Positions 22,270 through 31,992 of a DNA stretch of 64,000 nucleotides are shown piece by piece. The stretch comes from Entomortierella parvispora (taxonomy: Eukaryota > Mortierellomycota > Mortierellomycetes > Mortierellales > Mortierellaceae). The first letter of the stretch is position 1. Each line of letters starts with the position of its first letter. The stretch lies in assembly GCA_963573315.1 (NCBI GenBank), contig OY752144.1, positions 2,474,501-2,538,500 on the forward strand. The letters are read 5' to 3'. Below the pieces are notes generated by a model, which did no database searches, was not told the DNA's origin, and saw nothing but the letters and a program-made list of their open reading frames with translations. Made by a program: the position numbers and the translations under genes.

Positions 22270-24594
22270 ATGACAGTTCAACAAGCATCCAAATCCTCGA
22301 GCAGCTCCCGCTCGGGTTCAGACTCCAACAAATCACTCTCAGACTCTACGTCACCCATGTCGACTTCCAGCTCCTCTTCGTCCTCCTCTTCGTCTTCTTC
22401 CTCATCCTCGTCTGGATCTTCCTCCTCCGCGGAGATCCAACCCACCGAACTTGGGGGAACCGGCCCTTCAGAACTCGCTCGCTCTGTCCCCAGCTTCTTG
22501 ACAGAAGAGTTTGCAAACTCACAACAAACTTGCGTGGTGAGGCAATTGGACTTGGAAACAGATGAGGAGGATGAAGACTCCGAAGACGGTGCAGATCCTA
22601 TCGTCATCGATTCTTCAGCCTGCATCAATCACTCCGAGACCTTCGCTCAAAACTCAATTGCCTTTATACGCACCGAGTCCTTCAGCAGTTTATTCGGTGG
22701 TCCCCCCTCTTACAACCAAGCTTCTGGTTTGAGCAACTTCACGCTTTCACAGTCTCAACAGCAACTTTGGCAGCAGCACTACCAGCAACAACTTCTCCTA
22801 GAAGAAGAAGAACAACAACAACAGCAGCAGCAGCAGCAGCAGCGAGCTCTAGCCGTGGCTGCTACACCCACGAACACGATTGCCTCGGCCTCTGTGTCCT
22901 GGGGCCCATCTCAGAACCCACAGCAGCAGCAGCAGCAGCAAGAACAACAACAACAAGAACAACAGCAGTTTCAGCAGCCTGCACAATTGCCACAACAATA
23001 CCCACCGCAGATGTTCCAACAACAACACGCGCAACCACAGTTAGTGGAGACACGACAACAACAATTGCCTCCCCGCCAACAACACCAACATCAACTCGGT
23101 TATCAACAACATGCCCTTCATATGTCGTCCACACCCACCACTTATTCAAGCCCTTCAACGAATTTGTCCCGCCCACTTCGCGAGATACAGTTCGAGTCTT
23201 CGGACTCTCAGGGCTTTGCTCATACGCTGAGAGCACGCACGCGCAAAGGGACGGGCGATCTTTCTTTATCTTCTCCCACGGAGGAAGAACCAATGACCTT
23301 ATCTCCCGGCACACCACTCACCGCTTCTTCAATCCCGTCAGCACACCTTGAAATGGTCCACGATCCACACGCCTTCTCATCGTCGTGTTTGCCGCCGCCA
23401 TTGCAATTGCTATCGAATCAAGGCTCCGATTCTTACTTGTGCCCCCTCTGTCAAAAGTCTTACATTCGGTCGTATAATTTGATAATCCATATTCAAAAAG
23501 TACACTCCATTGACCAACCGTGCATGTGCCCCCACGATGGGTGTTTACTTGCCTTCACGAGTGTTCATGACGCGAGACGACACGCCCGATTCCAACACCC
23601 GGACACGCCTCGCCTTTATTGCAAACACCAAGGATGTACAAAGTCCTATCTCGAGGAAGGAGCTCTTATTCGCCATCAAAATTCCTGCTCTCTCCCTTGT
23701 CCAGTAGGCGAATGCCATCATCCTCACCATCGCCATCACCATCATCGTCTACCGACCACGTCGAGCTCGTCATCGCCTTCGCCCATGATCGTGGATTCAG
23801 TGGTTGAGGACTTGAAGGTTGAACAGGAAGATGGCAAACATTTTTTATTTGGTATTTCTTCAGGTCTGCCTTCTCCGCAAGGGCTAAGGCTATCGTCCCC
23901 TTTCCTACCCAACCCAAGGAAAAGATCTCTAAGCGGTAGTAGCCAAGATGTCATTTCGAACTTGGGTAACAGTATGGGTACCAGCAGCGCCAGCGCCACC
24001 AGTAGCCCAGGCCAAGGTTATTCACGACGCCTCCGTCGAAACCCTCCATCATCCCCGCGCCCCGCCACACGACGAAGGACTCACTCATTAGCGACCACAC
24101 CCACTAGTAGAAAAGCTGCTATCACTAGTGGAGTCGCCCCTGCCAGCGGCGGAAGCCGCCGTCCGCCTCTTGGAGGTCGCAGCAAAACCTCGCCTGACCC
24201 ACCGGCTGGAAAGGATGATCTGGAAGTTGAAGACGAAGAAGAAGAGGAAGATGGTGTTGATAACGACGACAACGACGACAGCGAAGATGACGATGATGAC
24301 GACGAGGAAAAGGAGGGGAAGTTCATATGTTCTATCTGTAAGGGTTCATTCTCGCGTCTGCATAACCTAGATACCCACGTCGGTCGAGTTCACAGAAGGG
24401 AGAAAAACTTTCAGTGTAAATTCCCAGAGTGCTTCAAGAGATTCGGATCCAAGGGAGACGCGGATCGCCATTACCGAATTCACTATCCGGACGACGATCG
24501 GTACAAACCTTTCGTTTGTGGTCGTGAAGGTTGCGAACAAAGGTTCTCGAGAAGCGAAAAACGCGATCGACATCAAAGTACATGCACTTCCTAG
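22270..24594 (+). CDS. C2H2 zinc-finger protein, Ser- and Gln-rich (774 residues)
   Basis: Single exon from ATG 22270. The N-terminus is a long Ser run, followed by poly-Gln blocks (about residues 178-280), typical of a transactivation region. A first finger group lies at about 387-480 (LCPLCQKSYIRSYNLIIH; CMCPHDGCLLAFTSVHDARRH; a third with CKHQGC). An acidic run (about 651-680) precedes a second group at about 683-770: ICSICKGSFSRLHNLDTH, CKFPECFKRFGSKGDADRH and CGREGCEQRFSRSEKRDRH. The second group resembles that of the gene at 25829. It is probably a DNA-binding regulator; targets unknown. Confidence 0.88.
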   Translation: MTVQQASKSSSSSRSGSDSNKSLSDSTSPMSTSSSSSSSSSSSSSSSSGSSSSAEIQPTELGGTGPSELARSVPSFLTEEFANSQQTCVVRQLDLETDEEDEDSEDGADPIVIDSSACINHSETFAQNSIAFIRTESFSSLFGGPPSYNQASGLSNFTLSQSQQQLWQQHYQQQLLLEEEEQQQQQQQQQQRALAVAATPTNTIASASVSWGPSQNPQQQQQQQEQQQQEQQQFQQPAQLPQQYPPQMFQQQHAQPQLVETRQQQLPPRQQHQHQLGYQQHALHMSSTPTTYSSPSTNLSRPLREIQFESSDSQGFAHTLRARTRKGTGDLSLSSPTEEEPMTLSPGTPLTASSIPSAHLEMVHDPHAFSSSCLPPPLQLLSNQGSDSYLCPLCQKSYIRSYNLIIHIQKVHSIDQPCMCPHDGCLLAFTSVHDARRHARFQHPDTPRLYCKHQGCTKSYLEEGALIRHQNSCSLPCPVGECHHPHHRHHHHRLPTTSSSSSPSPMIVDSVVEDLKVEQEDGKHFLFGISSGLPSPQGLRLSSPFLPNPRKRSLSGSSQDVISNLGNSMGTSSASATSSPGQGYSRRLRRNPPSSPRPATRRRTHSLATTPTSRKAAITSGVAPASGGSRRPPLGGRSKTSPDPPAGKDDLEVEDEEEEEDGVDNDDNDDSEDDDDDDEEKEGKFICSICKGSFSRLHNLDTHVGRVHRREKNFQCKFPECFKRFGSKGDADRHYRIHYPDDDRYKPFVCGREGCEQRFSRSEKRDRHQSTCTS

Positions 24595-25828
24595 TTCGCT
24601 GTGATTGGATGCCAACATCGTTAGGATGAAATAATAAATCACGCTTTTGTAATACTACTGACATTGTGGCTTTTCTTGGATCAATTGTAAACAAATGCAA
24701 TCCTTCCATCGCGACGCGCGTCTCCACACACAATGCAGCTGTGCCTCGTCTGACTGGCCAATGCAACAGATGTATCCCGCAGAAGAGTATCTATCGATGG
24801 TGATGGAAGCGAAAGAAGTGAAATGAAAGGGGAGGGGGAGGGGGACAAGAGAGGCTTGAGCTAAACTTTATACTTAGAATGAGAACCTCTGGGTGGCATG
24901 CATTGTTGGCTTATCACCATTTTGTCTTGTTTCTAAACTCTTGTTCCCTTTCTGTAGTTGTTATGAACAACAAGACTTTCCCTTTCTTTAATCGTGTGTA
25001 ATGAAATAAGAGTCGACTCGTTCTCTTTCTTGAGGTAAACAACCCATGCAGACATGTTTGTCCTCCTCTCCTTTTCATCGTCGTTCTTCCCGTTGGATAG
25101 AGAGGGCTTGCAGAGAGGGTCTAGCCCCCTGACAGAATAAGGCATGAACACACTGGCTGACCGGCCTTTTTCACTCTATATCCTGGAGCAATTCAGTGGT
25201 ATCCTGCAGGGGGAGGGCAATGCAGAACGCGTCACCGGTCCAAGGTGGCGGAGGGTTGGCTGGTCAATGAGGGGTCACCTGAAGTGTCGACCGGGGTAAC
25301 TCTCCAAACGATCAGTAAACGATCATGTTGTCCCCAGAACAACCATCCCAATGCCAATGGGAATCTTTTCGGGAATGAAAAGATATCCAGTTAACTTATA
25401 TTATAATTGGATTTTCCCCCATTTTCGTTTATCGCTGATCTTTGGACCTTTGCAGTCGACGGCCAAAGATCAACTTGAAAGTTCTTTTCATTACTCATAG
25501 ATTAATCTGTAGTAGTAGCGAGGGTCGGAACGTCTGCGGTTCCTCTGCTCATGTCTTCAGGTTTAGTGTTCAACCGGTTTGATAACTGACCAAGCTCTTT
25601 GAAAAGTGTCAGTTGCACCAACAAAGGTGAGTGCAATTGAGCAACGGTGTTGAACGCGGCTGTTTTTCTTTTTTTTTTTTTTTTTTTTTTTCGGGGTGGA
25701 ATAAAAATAAAGGTACAAGTATGCGCTCTCGGGAGTTTTTTTTTCTTCTTCTTCTTCTTCTCTTTTCCTTTTCCTTTTCTCGTTCCCACCGTTTACAAAC
25801 TCACACGCCTTCACCATTAACCCTTACC
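24595..25828. other. Intergenic region between two zinc-finger genes
   Basis: No convincing ORF. A GGGGGA-rich stretch lies at about 24829-24845. A poly-T run at 25670-25691 and a CTT/TTC-rich leader follow before 25829. Confidence 0.4.
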
Positions 25829-27358
25829 ATGCTGAGTACAACCTCCAAGAAGCCAAAGGTTCCTTCAGGCTCTGGCACCCAAGCTGACCGCTCTGTATCG
25901 GCAGACGTCCTACTTGACGGTTCCCATTTTGTCTCCCCTCTACTTTTCGACGAAGAAGCAGAAAGCGACTATCAATTGTTCAATGGCATCAGTATCGACC
26001 CTATTCAGTTTGTCACTCTGCACGAAACCCAGTCTCCGTCGTACCAAGAGTCTACCGATGCCACCAAACTTTTGCCTCGCCACTCAGAATTGTTCTCTGG
26101 CGATGATCTGCCAGCTGCCTTTGTCTCTAACGATGGTGTCTCCGAGGCAATTCCTGTTGCGCAGTCGCCATACAAGCACGTTGCTCAAACTGTGGACCCA
26201 CAGTTCCAACTGCAACAACTGCAACTGCAACTGGAGCTTCAGCTTCAGCAACTACAACAGCAGCAACAACAACAACAATTGCAGCGGCAGCAAGAGCAAT
26301 TGCAACTGCAACAACAGCTGCACCTTCTGAAAATGCCACTACAACTTCAACTGCAGCTGCAGCTGCAAGCGCAACAGCAACAAGATAGCTTTTGTGTTGA
26401 TACTCAAACCATCTTCCAAGACTCCTTGGTGCTCTCGCCCTCTTCTTCCTTTCCGATGGCCCGTGATCAACACCAGCACAACCAAGGTTTTGCTCTCAAT
26501 CTGAACCACAGCTCAAGATCGGCTAGTGTTTTCTCCACGGACCAGATGGAAAACATGTCCCTGAATTGTGAGGACCCATTGTTCTCGTCGTCTTTCTTGG
26601 CTTTGGATTCGCACTCTCCATCCTATTTTGGATTGTCTCAAGGGCAAATGTCAGCCTCCTCGTCGCCGTCCATTTCGGGCTCCGATTTTGGAGCTTATCA
26701 AGAAGATGAGAATCAAGCCTCAGACGCGATGTCCCCCCTGGAGCCCTTGTCTCCTCTGCCACCTGCACCCCATCAGCCAAGGAAGAAAAGAAATAGGACA
26801 AAAAGTGTACCAGTCTCGTTTCCATACCCTTTGAGTGACCAACGCAATGGAGTAGAGCGGTACTCCAGCATCTCCCCAAAGATACTCCCTTCCCGGTCCA
26901 TAAACCAAGGCCAATCCACAGTCCTGAAGGAGCCAATTAGGACTATCATGACAATGGGACCCTTGATGTCTATTCCTGCTGCTCTTGGGCTAGCCACTCC
27001 AGCATCCAAACGCGTCCGGTCCGCCTCCGTAGGAGGAGTTTCATGCCCCCAATGCCACAAACTCTATACTCGAAAGAACAACGTGGACACGCACGTAAAG
27101 CGTGTGCACAACAGGGAGCGACCTTTTAGTTGCGCGTGGGAACGATGCTCAAAATCCTTTGCGGCCAAAGGCGATTACGACAAGCATGTGCGGTTGCATA
27201 CTGGCGAAAAACCCTATACGTGTTCTCACTTTGGCTGCAAAGAGGCTTTCACGAGAAGTGAACCGCGCGACCGCCATCACGATCGAGAGCACCCTGGCTG
27301 CGATGGAGGCGGAAACTGTTTGCTCGAATCTTTGAGCCAATTGACGGCCGAGGATTGA
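25829..27358 (+). CDS. C2H2 zinc-finger protein with poly-Gln region (509 residues)
   Basis: ATG at 25829 is the first after the T-rich leader (MLSTTSKKPKV). A Gln/Leu-rich stretch built from CAA/CAG/CTG codons occupies about residues 127-190. A basic cluster (QPRKKRNRTKS, about 318) may be a nuclear localisation signal. Three consecutive C2H2 fingers lie at about 404-490: CPQCHKLYTRKNNVDTHV, CAWERCSKSFAAKGDYDKH and CSHFGCKEAFTRSEPRDRH, with HTGEKPY-type linkers. The order and the SEPRDRH ending match the C-terminal module of the preceding gene, so the two are paralogous in this part. A transcription factor role is inferred. Confidence 0.9.
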   Translation: MLSTTSKKPKVPSGSGTQADRSVSADVLLDGSHFVSPLLFDEEAESDYQLFNGISIDPIQFVTLHETQSPSYQESTDATKLLPRHSELFSGDDLPAAFVSNDGVSEAIPVAQSPYKHVAQTVDPQFQLQQLQLQLELQLQQLQQQQQQQQLQRQQEQLQLQQQLHLLKMPLQLQLQLQLQAQQQQDSFCVDTQTIFQDSLVLSPSSSFPMARDQHQHNQGFALNLNHSSRSASVFSTDQMENMSLNCEDPLFSSSFLALDSHSPSYFGLSQGQMSASSSPSISGSDFGAYQEDENQASDAMSPLEPLSPLPPAPHQPRKKRNRTKSVPVSFPYPLSDQRNGVERYSSISPKILPSRSINQGQSTVLKEPIRTIMTMGPLMSIPAALGLATPASKRVRSASVGGVSCPQCHKLYTRKNNVDTHVKRVHNRERPFSCAWERCSKSFAAKGDYDKHVRLHTGEKPYTCSHFGCKEAFTRSEPRDRHHDREHPGCDGGGNCLLESLSQLTAED

Positions 27359-28390
27359 AGCTAACTCTGTTCAAGCTTTATACTCTTTCCCAGATCTTTT
27401 TTGTTGTTTTTTATTTGACCTCCTGCTGTTACAAAAGCGTTTTCTGTATATATCATTCTTCACCCTGTCTATAACATATCCATACCCATACCAATACCCA
27501 TACCCATCATCATACCTCATATCAAATAGGCCAAAGCTCCAATTCAATATCAATATCAATATCAATATCAATATCAATATCAATATCAATATCAATACCA
27601 ATACCAATACCAATATTTTTTCCCATTCAATATTGTAGAGTTGATGGGGGGGTTTTTTTTTGCATAAAACCACTCTCCCAAGCAAACCACATTGTTGAAT
27701 GATACAAAGCAATTGAGTTCCAACCGACAAGAGTTTCCTCCGCAGAGTATAACGGCTGTTGCTCCTTTGTGGTCAGTAAAAAAAAATCCGAAAAAGGGGT
27801 GTTTTCTTATTCTGTGTCCCAAGAGCTTTGAGTGCGTAGAAAGACCGTACTCTTCCGCTGATCGTCCCGTGCGCGCGCTCGGTCACTGCAGCAATCACTG
27901 GCCAAAGCCAGCGAAAGGGAGGGGGGGTTGTACCGATTTGTTTTGTTTTGTAGGTCGCCTTCGGCATTCTGCTTATAAACTGACAGTCAAATATGCACAG
28001 ACAAGTTTCTACTTTCTTGTGATCGATACTGGGCTGGGACTTTCGCCCACCTCAAAACACAATATCATTCCATTCAGACTGTCTGCTCCATCTCCCGGCT
28101 GAACTGAATCCAGCCCCCTTTCGCATACAGTCCAGAAAAAGGGAAGAACAGGCAGAGTTGTTTGTTAAACATTGAGCCTCGTTTAACCCACCCCATTTGC
28201 CTCTAGTGGTGGCGCTTGACGATGGGAGTATATCGTTGGTCTCCAGTGATCATGCTGGACAAGGCGCAGCTACCATGGTCGATACACGGACAAACCCATT
28301 GACCATTCACCCATTTCAGTTTTTTGTGTTATTTTTCTCTTTCTTCTCTCTTCCTCGTCAAACCCCCATTTTACCTCTCTCCCTTTTGCG
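27359..28390. other. Intergenic region with simple repeats
   Basis: Contains the simple repeat at 27545-27615 and no convincing ORF. A TATAAAC element lies at about 27974, some 415 bases before the next start, and a pyrimidine-rich leader at 28320-28385. Confidence 0.45.
27545..27615. repeat. Hexanucleotide microsatellite (AATATC)n grading into (AATACC)n
   Basis: About ten tandem copies of CAATAT followed by variant CAATAC units, flanked by related CCCATA-type copies from about 27480. Confidence 0.95.
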
Positions 28391-29845
28391 ATGAATCAAT
28401 CCAAAAAAAAGATAACTGACGGTAGTCGCCTCCATCGCCGTCCTGCTTCCAGTTCCAGTCCTTTTCAACAAGACCCTCAGAACCTCCCTAATCCTGTCGA
28501 GGAAACATCTGGAGGATCCAGCGAAGGCTTCTTTTTGGAGGTGGGCAGCGATGCTGAGGACGGCACGCCCACACCTGAGGTACAGCAAGACACCCTCTTT
28601 CCTCGCCAAGCTCTCCACTTTGAAAGCGGTCCATTGAACTTAAAACCTTAACGAACACTTACTTGTACTGTATACCACTCGCCACATTCAATAACACAGC
28701 CCTTAGAAACTCCTGATGAGTTGAATGGTCCCGAACCTGCTTCAGATGGAGCCGAGGCTGATATGGACACGGCAATCTCGAATGAGCCGCCATATCTCTC
28801 GCCACATATCATTCAGTTATGGCAGCAGCCGGTCGAGTGGAATGCCCTATCTCAAAGTGTTGAAGACCTCCAGGAGCAATGGTCTATGCATGAACACAGC
28901 CGGGGATATCCGCATTCGCCTGGTTTGACCTATTCCTCCGCTGGTACTCCCTTCTTGACTGAGGATGACGATGACCATTCCTCCCACGGTGCAAGTCAGT
29001 CAGACATGTCCTTTGAGGAGGGCTCAGATACGTCGCCTCCGTCCTCGAACTCGCCCGTGCCGTCCATGATAGGAACGCACTCGAGTGTGACTTCCGATAT
29101 TCAGTCGTCTCTGGATGGTCAACTCGTGTCTTCTCTCACGAATTCCTCCTACTCGTCGTCGGGTTTTCCCCCGTCCTTCTGGACAAGATCACCTTCAAGT
29201 CTGTCCCCCGTTGTCCATTCGCTTCATGTTCCAGAAGGTGGCCGATATAGTTCTTCCAGCTCGCAGTCCCCGTCCGTATCCTCGCCCTCGCCCATGGCTG
29301 TGGACCGTCTCCTGTCCATCGCAGGGACTCGATTGATTCCCTATGCAATGGAGTCTTCTTCTGGCCGTTTGTACGCGTGGGCTGGACCACGTTCTCCCAC
29401 CCTCTCCACCGCAAGTCCCTGGCTGTCCCCTGGTCGAAGTGCTCGATCCTTGACACCGTCCCCGTTCTCATCTTCATCGGCCATGGATCTGGACCGTACA
29501 GGTGACACTGCCGTTCATCGAGAACGTCCGGGAGGTGACCGCGATGAGCGAACGTTGGAGGAATCATTATCGACAGCTGTAGAGGCGTCGTCGTCGTCGT
29601 CGCCGTGGCCGATGCAAGCAAGAGTAGGAACTTCAGTCGATGTGAGAGTCCCGGCTTTGGCTGTCTACTGTCCTTCGCATAGACGTTGTTCAACCAGCTC
29701 TAACTCCGGTCGTCGATACTTCCACGAGTGTTCCTGTGATGACTATGGCGAGGACTTTGTTCGACGGGCCGTATTGATCAGGCACACTGAAAGTCGATTC
29801 AGACGTAACGACGAGGAGGTGAAGGACGAGAACGAGAAAGAGTGA
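28391..29845 (+). CDS. Ser/Pro-rich protein, possible degenerate zinc-finger family member
   Basis: Two exons, 28391-28579 and 28700-29845, joined in phase 0 (TPE then PLETPDEL); 444 residues. The protein is mostly Ser/Pro/Thr-rich. The C-terminus contains CPSHRRCSTSSNSGRRYF and then HECSCDDYGEDF with VRRAVLIRH, which may be the relic of a C2H2 finger, and ends in a charged tail. Position and composition link it to the two zinc-finger genes before it. No intact finger is present, so DNA binding is doubtful. Confidence 0.68.
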
Positions 29846-30344
29846 GACGTGGATCCACGATCACCCCCGCTCCTTGATCTGTCAGACCAGCTCCAGGTAT
29901 GAAGGACACTCCTTTCTCGATCCTGAACTTGGATTTGTCGATCCTCGTTATGGCTTCTAATCTTTTTCTTTTTTCCTTTTTCTTTGCAATTAGTGAAATA
30001 CTCTTTCTTCTTACCTACTTTTCTACAACACAAAAGACATGTTCACATTCTTACTTTTCAGTGCCCCCTTTTTCTCTCTTCGACACAACAAATCGTTACG
30101 CGCAGTGCAAAAGAACAAAAAAAATTCAGAAAACCTTTCCGAAAGGAAATAAAATAACAAAAAAAAAGAAAGGAAAAAGAGCAGGTGAACAGCGCGAGCT
30201 CAAGGCACAGCAGTGTTGAAAAGAGGGCGGGCAGTTCAGCAATCACAATGACACTGACACGTGACTGCTGCATGCGGAGGGATATTTACACAAAGATCAG
30301 GGAAATAATGTAATTCTTCCCTCCTCATTACCGCCAACAACATC
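29846..30344. other. Intergenic region upstream of TIM54
   Basis: Contains the 3' end of the preceding gene, A-rich stretches (30115-30180) and the TIM54 leader. No gene seen. Confidence 0.5.
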
Positions 30345-31655
30345 ATGGAACCTGCTGCCTACCTTGAGCCAAGGCCAAAGGCTACTTCACCCAAGCCCCC
30401 AGCACCCACGACCCTTGCAGGAAAGTTCCGTGCCAAGCTCCCTAGCCGTGGATGGATGATCTTTTGGGGAACTGTCGGCACCATCGGAGGCCTGGTCACC
30501 AGAGATCATTACTTGACCGTTGATGCCAAGAAGCGAGTCGCGGACAAGGTTGACATCCTTGCCAAACAGTCCTGCGGCGTCCAGGACATGCCCCGAAAGG
30601 TCACTGTCTACTTGACCGCACCTCCTGGCGATGGCATTCACAAGACTCGGCATTACTTCAAGCAGTTTGTGAAGGTAATGAATGAGGGGAGAGAACCGGA
30701 GGAAGCTTTCCTGCAGCACCTGTGTTGTTGTTGTTTGTCATTTTTAACGCTTCTGTTTGTCTCTTTCAACATTGATCGGATCTAGCCCGTATTTGATGCC
30801 GCTGCTGTCGACTATGAGGTCAGGGAAGGATTGGCTGCTGGACAAATCCAGGCCATGGTGGCGGCCGATGTTCGCAAGAAGCGTCAGATCGCTGCAGGCA
30901 AGATCTCTGCGTTGACAGAAGAAGAGCAAGCAGCACCTGTTATTCCCTTCAAGTCAATCTCGGACGGTATTGTGGTCCTGGGACGTATTGCGCTGGGCGA
31001 GGTCTTGCAGGGTTATAATGACGGTTGTCTACAGAGTCTCGAGGACCCCGAGCCTATTGTTGCCGTCCAGGAACTTACCGAGGAGAAGCAGCAGCAGGAG
31101 GAGATCAAGGATACCAAGTCTGAAGAATCAACATCTTCAGCATCAGCATCATCAGAATCATCATCAGAGTCATCATCAGAGTCATCAGTATCAACAGAAA
31201 CATCCACAGAAACTACCCCCGCACCAGCAGAAGCAGCAAAGACGGAGGAGAAGGCGGTCGAGACAAAGCCGGAGCCTGTCAAGATTCCTCAGGATGAGGC
31301 CTACTTCTCAGTGCCTCCCACAGGATTGGAGCCCATCGGTTATATCCCCTTCAAGAACTTGATTGGCTTCCGCAACTTCCACAAGAAGATCTTTGCCTTG
31401 TTCAACAGTTATGACTGCGTCGAGTATGCCGGCAACTCTGTGATGAAGATTGCTTTTGCAGAGACCAAGGACATGGCCAAGGAGGATCTGGATATGGGTC
31501 GGGATGAGGAGCCTCTCTTTGCCAAGTACCGTGGCCCCGTCGAGATTGACATCTTGGACCGCGTGCAGGAACAGGTCAAGTTCTTTGTCACACCTTCCCA
31601 CATCCCAGAGCCAAAGGTTGCCGTTGCCGCTGAGGGTGATGAGCTCCACCAGTAA
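30345..31655 (+). CDS. TIM54: Mitochondrial inner-membrane translocase subunit Tim54
   Basis: Two exons, 30345-30674 and 30786-31655 (phase 0); 399 residues. Tim54 is a fungal component of the TIM22 complex, which inserts carrier proteins, and it also supports assembly of Yme1 protease. The N-terminus has the family signature LPSRGWMIFWGTVGTIGGL, a single transmembrane helix at about 36-52. Next come KKRVADKVDILAKQ and RKVTVYLTAPPGDG. The conserved C-terminal half includes GYIPFKNLIGFRNFHKKIF. A Ser/Glu/Thr-rich insertion occupies about residues 204-276 and is probably disordered. Length is near that of yeast Tim54 (about 478), slightly shorter. Confidence 0.93.
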
Positions 31656-31992
31656 ATTGTCATTGCCAATATTTAGAATCAAAACAAAATGCAAACATAA
31701 CAATAATAACCATTAGATGGCGTGAAGCCAACCATACTTTCAACTTGGAGGTTATTATTATTGGGAGGAGGGGAGGGGAGGGGGGAGAAGAAGAGGAGCG
31801 TTGAGTTACCCTATTTGGCTATTATCGAGTTTTGATGTTGTGAGTTATGTAGTTTTAGGGAGCGAGGAGGGAGGGCGTTCTTCCTTTACTCTGCCCACCA
31901 AGAGAGGGGTGGATTAAATATGATACACGAGTTTTTTGATTTCATTCTGAAGGGGATCGTGTTCTTTCATTCGTCCAACGAGTCGAAAACGT
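31656..31992. other. Convergent 3' region between TIM54 and the bZIP gene
   Basis: G-rich tract at about 31762-31790 (GGGAGGAGGGGAGGGG type) and otherwise unremarkable 3' UTR sequence. Confidence 0.5.
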
